Assembly (NCBI RefSeq): GCF_965363235.1
Contig: NC_134846.1
Coordinates: 61,431,121 to 61,495,120, forward strand
Source of the DNA: Mytilus galloprovincialis
Taxonomy: Eukaryota > Mollusca > Bivalvia > Mytilida > Mytilidae
Direction of reading: 5' to 3'
Length of the DNA stretch: 64,000 nucleotides
In this document: positions 47,892-58,551 of the stretch, in pieces
Position numbering within the stretch: the stretch's first letter is position 1
Layout of the letters: every line of letters starts with the position of its first letter
Made by a program: the position numbers and the translations under genes
Notes under the pieces: generated by a model
The model's input: the letters and a program-made list of their open reading frames with translations, nothing else
The model's database searches: none
Told to the model about the DNA's origin: nothing

Positions 47892-50800
47892 AAGGAGAAG
47901 GGGCTATAAGGCGCAAAATTGGCCCCACTTCAGAATCTATTGATATTTCTTTCAATTGATCTTTAGGATATGGAGCTTATAAAACACCAAAAATTTTATA
48001 GTTATCTTTTGCGGTTTTCTTGTTATGACTTCGTAAAAATGGTAGGCCGACTAAGCTTAAGTATCAGATTTTTGTGTATTTTATTCTTTTTTTTTATGTA
48101 TTGTGTACATTTTACAATCGATTACACCTTAAATAATCAACGTGAATACATTATTATTAGTGAACCATTGTATTTATACAATGAAGAACAAAATTGATAT
48201 AAAGTTTAACTATTTAATATCAGTAAAATAGTTGCTATGGTAACAACAAGTTAACATTCGTTCTATGTACATGTATGACCAAATTATAGAAATTTTTCAC
48301 CAGAGAAAATCTACAGTTATTGTTTGTATAAAAAAGAAGATGTGGTATAATTGCCATTTGAGACAACTGTCCACAAGAGACCAAAATAACACAGACATTA
48401 ACAACTATAGGTAACCAAATGGCCTTCAACAATGAGCAAAGCCCATACCGCATAGTCAGCTATAAAAGGCCCCGATATGACAATGTAAAACAATTCAAAC
48501 GAGAAAACTAACGGCCTTATTTATTTTTCTTTTAACTTGAATAACCAAAAATGAGTTTGTGTGTACTTTAATGTACTCGGCTGATAAAAAAACAAGAAGG
48601 TGGGACATATTACACACTAGTATACATATAATATATGAATAAAGATAGCAATTTCATAAACTATACATTTCGACAATTACCGGCTCAACCTTAATAAAAC
48701 TGAAATATTGTTAGCACATTTTTTTATGTTTTGTTGTTAAGGTGTCTTTACAATATCATGATAATGTGATTTAAAACGACAAATATAAAAAATTACGAAA
48801 CGATGAAAAAACAATTGGATTTGATGGGACTCGAACGTACACCATCATGCCCAATGCGCAGCGTGTAGGTGATTTGAACCACATTGACACAACTATTTGA
48901 AGTTAATAACTCATATTGATCATTTTCATTCATAAACGGTAGGAACAATTTTTTTTTCCATTTCTTTACTTCTTATTCAACTAAATTGTTTATATCAATG
49001 ATATGGCCATTTCATCATTGTTGATTATGTCGTGGTCTAAATTATTTTTGTTTTACCAAACAGACGTTAATAGTGCAAAATGGAAACTGAGGTTTTCGTC
49101 TGGGGCGTGTTTTATTGGTCTCTTCTGCACATCTCCAGAATGTCTTCTGGTGAAGAGTAAAATAAAAATTAATTTTGACGTCGAATATAGCAGATTTTTG
49201 TTATTTTTGGCATATAATCAATAATAACACATCTCTTCGTTTTTATATTATATATCTGACGTTTAATCTCGTGTTTCCTGAATATGCATGAAATATGTGT
49301 CACTGTGCGTTAAAAACTAGCATCAATTTAAAGTTGTGTTAAATAAGAGAAAACCATCTGATATTTAATAACTCCTGTTGGGGTGGGGACAGGAGTATTT
49401 CGTATATGAATATGGTTGCCTGCCAAGAGTTGAAAAATAGGCATGTTTAGCGACATATTAAAATGATCAATAATACCTTCTTTCCTTCCTCATCTAATGA
49501 TTTAAACTGACCACTAGCCAAATCATTAGTGTTAAAAGTAGAGTTTAACACCAATAAATCAAAATTCCTTCCCCAGAATATCAAATAGTTGGCCCTTAAC
49601 TGTTATTGTCCGTGTAGTTCTTATATTCATCTAGCTTATCATCCTACAGAGATGTCCTACTAAGGCTGTCGTACCATAAAAACATGCATAACACAGCTCA
49701 CATTCTAATATATCTACATTCATAATAACATTGAGAAAGGAGATGGGGAATGTGTCAAAGCGACAACAACCCGACCATAGAGCAGACCTCATAATCTAGT
49801 ATAATATAAGAGCATAAACCTTAAGCACGGGGAGGCACTCTATTTATTATTGTCATTTCGACTAAACAACGCCATTTTTGGTTTGTGCCTCTGCCGTCTA
49901 AACCACCTATTTAAAGGGAAGAGGTAGAAGAGAGCCAGAAGATCTTCCCAATGCAAAAAAAACAAAAAACAAAAAAAAAAAACAAAAAAACAACAGAATT
50001 GGACCTCTCTGGCTCACAACCAAAGAACAAAAAAAGATGCTTAATCATGTGTAAAAATTGGTGTCAGGAATCGGAAGTTGTTATAAAATTGCAATACACA
50101 GAAACGAATGCGGCATACAGAGATTCAATGATTTTAAGTCGGCACCATTGGCCTTCAGAAGACTTGAAGTCTTCTTCCACCAAAAACACTCCCCTGCTGT
50201 GCTGTGGAATTTTTTACGTGTTAAGTTATATATTGAAAGTTTTTTTTTTTAATTCTGTCTGTTAATATCAAGTACATTGTATTTAACGAATGATACACTG
50301 ATTTCTATTCCGCTGTAAAAAGCTTCTTAACAACAGAAAACAGTAAAATTATCTGTGTCAGTTCCGTAATCAATTACAATAAATATAGACGACAAGGGCT
50401 AGGCTGTACTTGAGAGGCTATGTTATACTTTAATATGAAGAAAAACACTTTATAATTTACTTTCTATAATGAAACTTTATTATAATTATCAATCATTGAC
50501 AAATAATATGTTAAAAAAAACTGTTCCTGGTCAACCTTAGTCCAATAACGGTATATATGAAAAACAGACGAAAAATTTTGAACTTTGATGCCAGTTTTGA
50601 GCAAGTTTTTAATTAAAATTCAGTATGAGCGCAGCTTTGCCCCACTGAAATATTTCAACATAAGATGCTTTTTGTTGGTATTATTGCTCTGACAAAATAT
50701 TTCGTTGGGGCAAGAATGCGCTGGTACTTTTTTCGTAAAAAAGTTAGTGAAAATGAGTAAAAATTGTGAAAAGCCAACAAATATGCACGTGAAGTGCTGC

Positions 50801-50965
50801 CAAAACACGGCATTATGACGTCATAACTACAAAAAAAAAACCATTTTTTTCATAAAAGGAATATGTCTAATGGAAAAAGAAAGCCATACACTTGCGAATA
50901 AGTAGAATTTGAAAAATTCTCGAAATTGAGGCCAATTTTGCCCTTTATAGCCCCTTCTCCTTTAA
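47892..50965. other. Possible 3.1-kb TIR element
   Basis: AAAGGAGAAGGGGCTATAA and GCAAAATTGGCC (47892-47926) recur inverted at about 50931-50965. No transposase is visible between them. The interval includes a common mussel repeat (48333-48500), a tRNA-like stretch (complement of 48825-48895 with a TTCGAGTCCC box) and AT-rich DNA. The two ends may instead be independent copies. Confidence 0.35.
48333..48500. repeat. Common mussel repeat
   Basis: AAAGAAGATGTGGTATAATT, CCTTCAACAATGAGCAAAGC, CCCATACCGCATAGTCAGC. Near-identical to 51335-51530 including AACGAGAAAACTAACGGCC. Confidence 0.7.
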
Positions 50966-51334
50966 TTCTTTTCCAGTTGTTTATTAAATAGTTATCAAAA
51001 GTCATTAAACAATATGAGTAAAAATTGTCCGACGGTCACGAAAGTTAATGACCGCTATTTTGTTCACTGACATATTGAAGGGAGACAACACCATCTGTTA
51101 TTTTAAAATATGCATTTAGCAACGCTAGAATTGCCTTTCCTTTACCAATATATGAGCATACTAACATTCACTATTGGTGATCAAAACTTATTTTCTAATT
51201 TTTCAGACTCCTTAAAAAGAGTTTGAGATCAACATAAACATGTTTAAGGACCTACATAATTGTCAGTCTCGTTTTTTAAGTACATCTGAGATCTGTTCTG
51301 CCTGAATGTCAACCGCTACTGTCCTTCCTCTAAT

Positions 51335-51530
51335 TATAAAAAAAGAAGATGTGGTATGATTGCCAATGAAACAACTCTCCACAAGAGACCAACATGACAC
51401 AGAAATTAACAACTGTAGGTCACCGTACGGCCTTCAACAATGAGCAAAGCCCATACCGCATAGTCGGCTATATAAAAAGCCCCGAAATGAGAATGTAAAA
51501 CAATTCAAACGAGAAAACTAACGGCCTTAT
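51335..51530. repeat. Common mussel repeat
   Basis: Same order of blocks as 48333-48500: GAAGATGTGGTATGATTGCC, CAACAATGAGCAAAGCCCAT, AATTCAAACGAGAAAACTAA. Confidence 0.7.
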
Positions 51531-51789
51531 TTATACACAAAAAAAAAAAATGAACGAAAAACAAATATATAACACAACAAACGACAACCACTGAATTACA
51601 GGTTCGTGACTTCATTTATAGAAATGAATTTGAATGCATTTATTTTTTTTTCATATCCATTTTTTGATTGAAAAAAACTGTCAACTATAGTGATAAACAC
51701 GGAACACATGTCAAACAGAAAAAAAACCCAAGTGAAACTGCGAGCTACTGCTCACTGATGATACCCCCGCCGCAAGTGGATAATATTAA

Positions 51790-52205
51790 TAGTGTAAAAT
51801 TATGCAAGTGTTCGGTAAACATGAAGTTGTCGAGTGATGACTCTGAAAACGCATCACACGGTATAGCTCACTTGTATAAACCCTGAAACCAAATTTCAGA
51901 AATCCTTGTATTTTGTTCCTGAGAAAAATGTGACGAAAATTTTCAACTTGGCTATCATGTGTAAAATCATACAAGTGTTCGGTTAACAGGAAGTTGTCGA
52001 GTGATGAATCTGAAAACGCATCACACAGTATAGCTGACTTATATCAAGCCTTAAACCAAATTTCAGAAATCCTGGTAGTGTAGTTCCTGAGAAAAATGCG
52101 ACGAAAAATATTCATGGGACGGACGGACTGACTGACAGACTGACGGAAGGACAGACAGAGGTAGAACAGTATACCCCCCCTTTTTTTCAAAGCGGGGGTA
52201 TAAAA
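51790..52205. repeat. Two 165-bp direct repeats with GGAC microsatellite and closing inverted motif
   Basis: CAAGTGTTCGGT and AAGTTGTCGAGTGATGA occur at about 51804 and 51969. The second copy runs into GACGGACGGACTGACTGACA and then TATACCCCCCC...GCGGGGGTATA, a short inverted pair. A widespread invertebrate repeat type; no coding potential. Confidence 0.65.
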
Positions 52206-52344
52206 ATATACTGGCCTCAAATCTCAATTGTAACAGTTCCTCTCAGTGTGGTATTTTGAGAAACACTCAGGCAGGCGCAGATGTTTTCAATAATCAAAAC
52301 AACCAAACTTAGTGTGCTTGATAGACTATTTTTGCTTCGCATGG

Positions 52345-53826
52345 AAAAAAGATGGCATCTATACTCTTTTAATCAAAGGAGGAGGGCATATGTCGCTGAA
52401 CAAGGCGGTCTAGGCACAACCGATTGTCTTCCTCTTCGTGTCTCGGACATATAACCGTTTAATACCCCTTGGCTCCAGAAATGGAAAAGTCGAGGAACGT
52501 CATATTAGTTTGGTGGTGGGTACTCAAACTAAAACGTTTGAAAGCATTATATTTAGCCATTCCCATCATGACAAAGAAAACCCAACTGATCCACTTGTAA
52601 GTTTGTGGTTGTAGTGTTGTATGTATTGAGCAGCATGATCAACAACACCCAAGTTACATGAGTAATCTGCTACTGCCTTGGGACAATCGAAATTGTGTCT
52701 TGAGAATATTCTATCAATATTGACGCACCTTTTAACTTGTGAAGTTGGATGGTTGAGAGGGAATACACATTTTTTCTGTCACCCCAAACAGTAGCAACTA
52801 GTGATCCCTTCTGTCTTAACCTCATATCTCCACGCTCATTGGTACAATTTTTTTTATACATTATCCTTAGGTAACCCTCTACGATTACATCTAACTGTGT
52901 CACAAGCATAAGCACCAAAATTTTCATACAGAGCTAAACACAACACTGGACTGGTAAACAAATTATCTGTGTAAAGATAGTACCCTATACGGACTAAATC
53001 TGACTGTGGCAAGCATCTTTTTACAACACTACTAACAAGATGTGACTGTGGGTTGCATTTCCTCCCAGATAAATGTCAACATTATGCATATAGCTGTGTT
53101 TGGAATCTGCTAAAACCCAAGCGTTTACACCCAATTGTGTAGATTTTGAGGCATATATTGCTTTTAATGTACCCTTCCTTTAAATGGTATAATTGTTTAA
53201 TACACAGTGATGTTTCTGTGTGTAGTGTTTTCCTGTTGAAAAGCAGTATTAAAATGAGTTAAAAGAGGTTTGACTTTGTATAACAGGTCATAATTTTGAT
53301 CTCAAGGCAGAGGTTGCTGTGTCGAGTCAGAAAAATGGCGATACCGCATTATCTATGTAAAGCGATCCCGACTCATGGTTTATTGCATATATAAGTGATT
53401 GTAAAAAACTGTCTGTGGAACAATGCATCCTTGTTGATGGTTTCCTGTGTATGCCCATCTCGAAACATAGTCCAAAGAAGGCATTGTATAACAGGTCATA
53501 ATTTTGATCTCCAGGCAGAGGTTGCTGTGTCGAGTCAGAAAAATGGCGATACCGCATTATCTGTGTAAAGCGATCCCGACTCGTGGTTTTTTGCATATAT
53601 AAGTGATTGTAAAAAACTGTCTGTGGAACAATACATCCTTGTTGATGGTTTCCTGTGTATGCCCATCTCAAAACATAGTCCAAAGACGGCATTCATTTAC
53701 GGTATAGACGGCCTAACCCATGCCATTTTGTTTTCATCAGGATGGTGTTCTTTCTGTCATTTGGCATATGTATCAGTTTGTTTTTATTACCATCTCTAGC
53801 AGAACATGATTAAAAACCATGATTAA
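52345..53826 (-). pseudogene. piggyBac transposase pseudogene, catalytic part
   Basis: On the - strand: FNHVLLEMVIKTN and KMAWVRPS-type residues (53700-53826), SRDRFTQIMRYRHFSDSTQQ, LYTDNLFTSPVLCLALYENF (second Asp), GDMRLRQKGSLVATVWGDRK, then C-P-K-A-V-A-D-Y-S-C-N-L-G-V-V-D-H (third Asp region) and fading similarity to about 52345. Stops and frameshifts are frequent. 53281-53488 and 53489-53696 are a 208-bp tandem duplication inside the coding region. The N-terminal part lies at 55010-55300. Confidence 0.75.
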
Positions 53827-55009
53827 AAAAATGTGGCATAACGTTTCTGCCTTTTCGCCATCGTATGTGACGTCACAATTTTTTTAATTACGTTGACGCT
53901 TGGACTGATTCGGATGTGTGTCTATTTTGTGATAAACTTGGGTTTAGTTTTCTGTAATTAGTTAATATTTCAGTTTCATTATGTATTTCTCTTTCATATT
54001 CATTTGTTAACATTTACTGTTTGCAATAGCATTAAGTATTCTATATAATAAGGATGTTCTTATCCCGTGCATAAAAACAATGCCGTATTTGTCAAAACCT
54101 TTTCAACTTTTAATCTTCAGTGCTGTACAACTTTGTACCTTTTTCACGTTCGATCTTTTATATCTAGGCGTTATGTATTCAGGTTTAGTTTTCTGTAATT
54201 AGTTAATACTTTAGTTTCTTTGTGTATATCTCTTTCATATTCATTTGATAAAATTTACTGTTTGCAATAGCATGAATTGTTCTATATAATAAGAATGTTC
54301 TTATCCCGGGCATAAAAACAATGCCGTATTTTGCGAAACCTTTTCAACTTTTGATCTTCAGTGCTGTACAACTTTGTACTTTTTTCACTTTCGATCTTTT
54401 ATATCTGGGCGTCACTGGTGAGTCTTGTGTGGGCAAGGCGCGTTTTTGGCGTATTGAATTTTAAACCTGATGCTTTTTGTTATCTATTAATCATGTTTTT
54501 CTGTGTCTAATATGTTCTCCTATTTATTTGTATTGTAGTCCTGTAATATTATGTTGTCATTTCAATGTTATATTTAACTTTGCCATTAAAGTGCGAGGTT
54601 TGGCATGCCTTAAAACCAGGTTCAACCCACCACTTTTATTCCCCTTTAAAAGTGTCCTGTACCAAGTCAGGAAGATGGTCATTGTTATATATTGTTCGTT
54701 TCTCTTTGTGTTGCATTTTAACGTTGAGTCGTTTGTGTTTTCTCTTATTTTTGAGATATTGAGATAAGACGTGGCACGGTACTTGTCTATCCCAAATTCA
54801 TGTATTTGGTTTTCATGTTACATTTGTTATTCTCGTGGTGTTTTGTCTGATGATTGGTCTGTTTCTGTGTGTGTTGCGTTTCGATGTTGTGTCGTTGTTC
54901 TCCTCTTATATTTAATGCGTTTCGCTCGGTTTTGGTTTGTTACCCCGATTTTGTTTTTTGTCCATGGATTTATGAGTTTTTAACAGCGGTATACTACTGT
55001 TGCCTTTAT
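53827..55009 (+). mobile_element. 1.2-kb insertion in the piggyBac pseudogene
   Basis: It separates L-D-F-F-N (55010-55030) from F-N-H-V-L-L-E (about 53800-53826), which are contiguous in the protein family. It consists of a 240-bp direct repeat (TTTAGTTTTCTGTAATTAGT at 53943 and 54183), a decayed type 1 ribozyme core (54402-54440, CTGGTGA then GTCTTGTG), and a retroelement tail (54500-55009) ending ACTACTGTTGCCTTTATT. The repeated segment has GCCGTATTTG, ACCTTTTCAACTTT and TACAACTTTGTAC as in the retrozyme monomers. Duplicated repeats plus a tail would fit a Penelope-like pseudo-LTR arrangement. Confidence 0.6.
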
Positions 55010-55300
55010 TGAAGAAATCAAGAGGAGTGTTTTCTTGAGGTATGATCCTGGTAGGTCCAGTTCTCCCAGTTTGGGTGGAAAGATGAGGCAACCGGCGCTC
55101 AAAGTCCTCATGCCAGTCATTAATAATTCCTGGATCACCAGCAGGTCCACCAGTTACATGTGTCAGATTCCGCTAAACTTTTTAAATCATCCGAATCATC
55201 ACCAATACACTGAAAAAGCAGTTGAAACTAATATCTTGATTCAGCTTCGTCTAATTCATCCCGGGTGAAGCCTTAAAACTCATGATTCATCAGACGACAT
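55010..55300 (-). pseudogene. piggyBac transposase pseudogene, N-terminal part
   Basis: It reads FQCIGDDSDDLKSLAESDT-C, then DPGIINDWHEDFERRLPHLS, GRTGPTRIIPQENTPLDFF. An acidic N terminus followed by TPLDFF is the usual start of the piggyBac transposase domain. Interrupted by the insertion at 53827-55009. Confidence 0.65.
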
Positions 55301-56220
55301 TTTTTTTGTATGGGCGAATTACGAGGAGACAAAACTTACCTTCCATCACTTGATAAAGTAATATTATCCCACAAAGATGTCTAAAGTTACCTGAAATAAA
55401 CACATTTTTTTTAAAGTATCTAGGAATTTTTTTTTAAATCTTTATATAAATCGAATCAACTGAAAAAATAAACTTATTCCGCCGATGTTGTTTTAATATT
55501 TTCCATTACATCAATTTCCGGCTTTCTGTTTTAGCGTTGGTTTTATCACTCTTAATATACAAGGTTAGTTTATTTAAAAAAACTTTTTCGAGTCATTACA
55601 GTCAATATTCGGACTCAATTTCTGTTGACGTAATATACTTAACGACTCAATATCAGAATTTACGATGGAAAAGGTCAGAAAGACTCATAGAGTTGCTTTA
55701 GTAGAGTAGTTTTGAAGTTAGCTTTTGGCTAGATGTTGCTTTATGTCCAGTTAAACCACAACTGAGACAATGCAATACGCCCTCTCGTTTATACTTGAAT
55801 TTCGTCTCGAAAATGACGTAACATTAATGACGCGTTTAACTGCAATCGATACTTACTTTACGGCAATCGTACTAGAAAAACAAAGTTAACCTTTCAATGT
55901 AAACAATCGTACAAAATTAATTGACCAGGTATCCCTACGAAGCATGATAAATGTGCATGGTATGGAAATAATGGTTCTTAATAATGAAATTCAAAACACG
56001 AAGATAACCAGAAAGATACAAAATAGGTAAGGGCATGCTTAACTTTTACGTTGCATTTGGCGTCCGGTATTACTTGAAGATTATCTGTTTTATACCGTTT
56101 TTATGCATATGACTATGTATTTATGAATATTATTAAACAAAAGAAAACTTGGTGACTAATACTCAGCATGACCTGTTAAAGAACAGTGCAGTCAAGAAAA
56201 GGGAGAACAGCGCAAACGCT
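55300..56220. other. Probably Gypsy LTR in part; otherwise unassigned
   Basis: No ORF. On the - strand an LTR start (TGTAACGTTTTAGCG) lies at 56231 just after a polypurine tract. Its other end could be TGTAAACAATCG at 55898 (+ strand), giving about 334 bp, but this is not certain. Confidence 0.35.
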
Positions 56221-56224
56221 AAAA

Positions 56225-56250
56225 CGTTACACTGCCCCCTTCTCTAAAAA
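56225..56250 (-). other. Gypsy polypurine tract and LTR edge
   Basis: The - strand reads AGAGAAGGGGGCAG then TGTAACG, a polypurine tract directly followed by the TG that starts an LTR. It fits the orientation of the pol remnants upstream (57350-60415). Confidence 0.55.
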
Positions 56251-56841
56251 CACAGGGCATGATCTACCATGATAAATTTAAACACAATAAAAACATGATA
56301 TAAGTAAATATGTAAAATATAAATATTAACAATAATAATTTTCAATGTCCATTCAATAATCTGAAATATAACATGACAATAACCTAAATGTCTCTACTCA
56401 TCACCTGTAGTTAAAATCAACCCCTCTCCCAATGTCTATCTTCGAGTTACATTAGTTCAAATATTATCTTCATCTCTCCACTCTGGGTAGACGTTTCCTT
56501 TGTTGTTGTCTCCGTTTGTGTCCTCTTCTCTTCTGTTTCGGTCCCCTGGATATCTTCTCGATTTGTCTCCTCTTCTGAGTCACTCCCCTCTATTACCAAT
56601 ACTGTTCTCGGTATAATAACCCTCTACTACCGGCTCTGTCACATACATTGCCTCTTGTTTTCCTCTATTGGCGGTGAAGGTGGCCTGATGCTCTAAGTAC
56701 AAATTGGGTCTAGCATCCAATACGCGCTAAGTTCATTAATGGTACCATCAGGCAGAATGGCCTTTTCAATCTTTTTAACACCACCTATGCCATCAAGGAT
56801 TTCTAAGCCTGAGAACATATCGCTTCTTTTTGCCTTTTCCG

Positions 56842-57171
56842 TTATACACAAACCCTGGCAGCATCCTCTGAGGATTGGTCAGAGGTGTCGTTGCCATGAA
56901 TCTTGTCTTCTTGTCCTTCAAATCTTTCTTTGGGATGTCTGTTTGTGTTCTCACTGGGTTTTGAAGCTTCAGTCTTTCTTTTCTTAGGAGTGCTTGGTAA
57001 AGATGAAATGGGTTTCACAGGCGATTCAAATAATGCCAGCATCTCTTCTAGTAACTTGTGAGTACTCTCATCATCAAATCCCAAAGTGATTGGTACAGGT
57101 GATTTTATTGGTGAACAGTTCATCGTACACTTCCCGGTAGATTTCTCTGGGGTTGTCTCGAATTTTTGCAT
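56842..57171 (-). CDS. Small ORF between Gypsy pol and the LTR, unknown
   Basis: 109 codons from MQKFETTPEK: MNCSPIKSPVPITLGFDDES, then LLEEMLALFESPVKPISSLP and STPKKRKTEASKPSENTNR. Pro/Ser-rich with a basic P-K-K-R-K motif like a nuclear localisation signal. After the stop another frame carries MFSGLEILDGIGGVKKIEKA to about 56720, so the original ORF was probably longer and is frameshifted. It lies where retroelements may carry an accessory or env-position gene. It resembles no envelope; function unknown. Confidence 0.45.
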   Translation of the reverse strand: MQKFETTPEKSTGKCTMNCSPIKSPVPITLGFDDESTHKLLEEMLALFESPVKPISSLPSTPKKRKTEASKPSENTNRHPKERFEGQEDKIHGNDTSDQSSEDAARVCV

Positions 57172-57349
57172 ATTGTCAAATAAATAATTTTGGTACAAAG
57201 TACCAAGAGTGGTATATACATAAATATTGCTATACTTTATAAATATTATAAATATTAATATAATATGATATAATAATAAGAAAATAGTTATTGAAATAGA
57301 ACTTAAAAGGGCATTATTGGTTATTACCAGGTACATAACATGAAATTAG

Positions 57350-58551
57350 TTAAGAGCTTCTCATGTCTTCCAGGCAACAGTATGCTCAGTGCTTCGATTA
57401 TTTAAATATTTGTCTTCAGAATGTTCTCCGTTATATGGTTTTAAACGGTCGTGATGAACAACCTGAAACCTTAAAGATGGATTCTTCTGAATTTTGTAGG
57501 TTACATCAGACAGTTCAGTTACTATAAAGTATGAGCCATCCCATTTTTTGGATGTTTTGGACTGTTTTTTACTTATGTTTTGACCCGAGTAGGGTATACA
57601 ACCACACTACATTCCCTGATTTTCGCTGGCATTCACCATAGCCTTGCTTTCTCATGTACTTTCTACATGTTTTGCGTTATCTGAATCATGTGTTCATTTA
57701 CTGCTTGTGTTTCATCGTTAAATTCTTCGTGGTGGGGATGGGGACCATAAATTATGTCCCCCAATTTCGGTATATCTTTCGACTCGGTTTTCATTTGATA
57801 TAATTTACCCAGAATGTCGTCAGATTTTTGGGTCTCGTCTCACAGTATTGTCTCTCAGACTTACTCAGTGATCGGCTATAATAAGCTATGAGACTTTCTT
57901 TTCCAATAACTGTTTGGGACAAAACAGCACCAAGACCATACCCACTAGTGTCCGTATCTAAAATGAAAGGTTTTTTCATGTCGTACTGAACATTTTTCTC
58001 TGTCAGGTTGTTATAGAAGCGAAGTCTTTAATGAACCGTCTGTAATAAGAACATGTACCCAAAGAAACTCATAACTTCTTAATGTTTTTGGGAGATGGCC
58101 AAAACTTTACGGTTTCGATCTTTTCAGTGTCTGTTGGAATGCCTTCTTCCAAAACTATAAGACCCAGAAAATAAACCCTTTTTTAAAATAAGTGGCATTT
58201 TTTGGGATCAACTTTTAAACCATTAGTGGCTATTCTGCCTCAACTTCATCAATTCTTTAAGTGTGAATCAAACGAATCAGCACATATAATTATGTCGTCT
58301 ATGTGAATCAAACAAGTCTCCCAGTTTAACCCTGCTAGTACATACTCCATTAGTCTCTGGAATGTGGCTACACCATTACATTGACCCATGGCCATGACAT
58401 TGAAATGGAAAAGACCTTTAAAAGTTGAGAAAGCAGTTTTCTCCATGTCCTTGGGGTCTATTAAGACTTATCCACTCGATAAGTCCAGCACAGAAAACCA
58501 TTTAAAGCCCCTCAGTGCATCTAGGGAATCGTCTTTTCTAGGAAGTGGGTA
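57350..58551 (-). pseudogene. Ty3/Gypsy pol remnant: RT, RNase H, integrase end
   Basis: RT part: YPLPRKDDSLDALRGFKWFS, then KTAFSTFKGLFHFN, TFQRLMEYVLAGLNWETCLI and H-I-D-D (the Y-x-D-D box with His). RNase H part: KPFILDTDTSGYGLGAVLSQ and SRSLSKSERQYC. After FWVNYIK the integrase core is missing, and only the C-terminal end remains (SDVTYKIQKNPSLRFQVVHH, D-R-L-K-P-Y near 57420). Many stops. The upstream RT piece is at 60240-60415. Confidence 0.8.

Noticed and set aside
48825..48895. tRNA gene on the - strand
   Set aside because: A TTCGAGTCCC box is present, but no convincing acceptor stem or anticodon arm forms; it is more likely a tRNA-derived repeat fragment.
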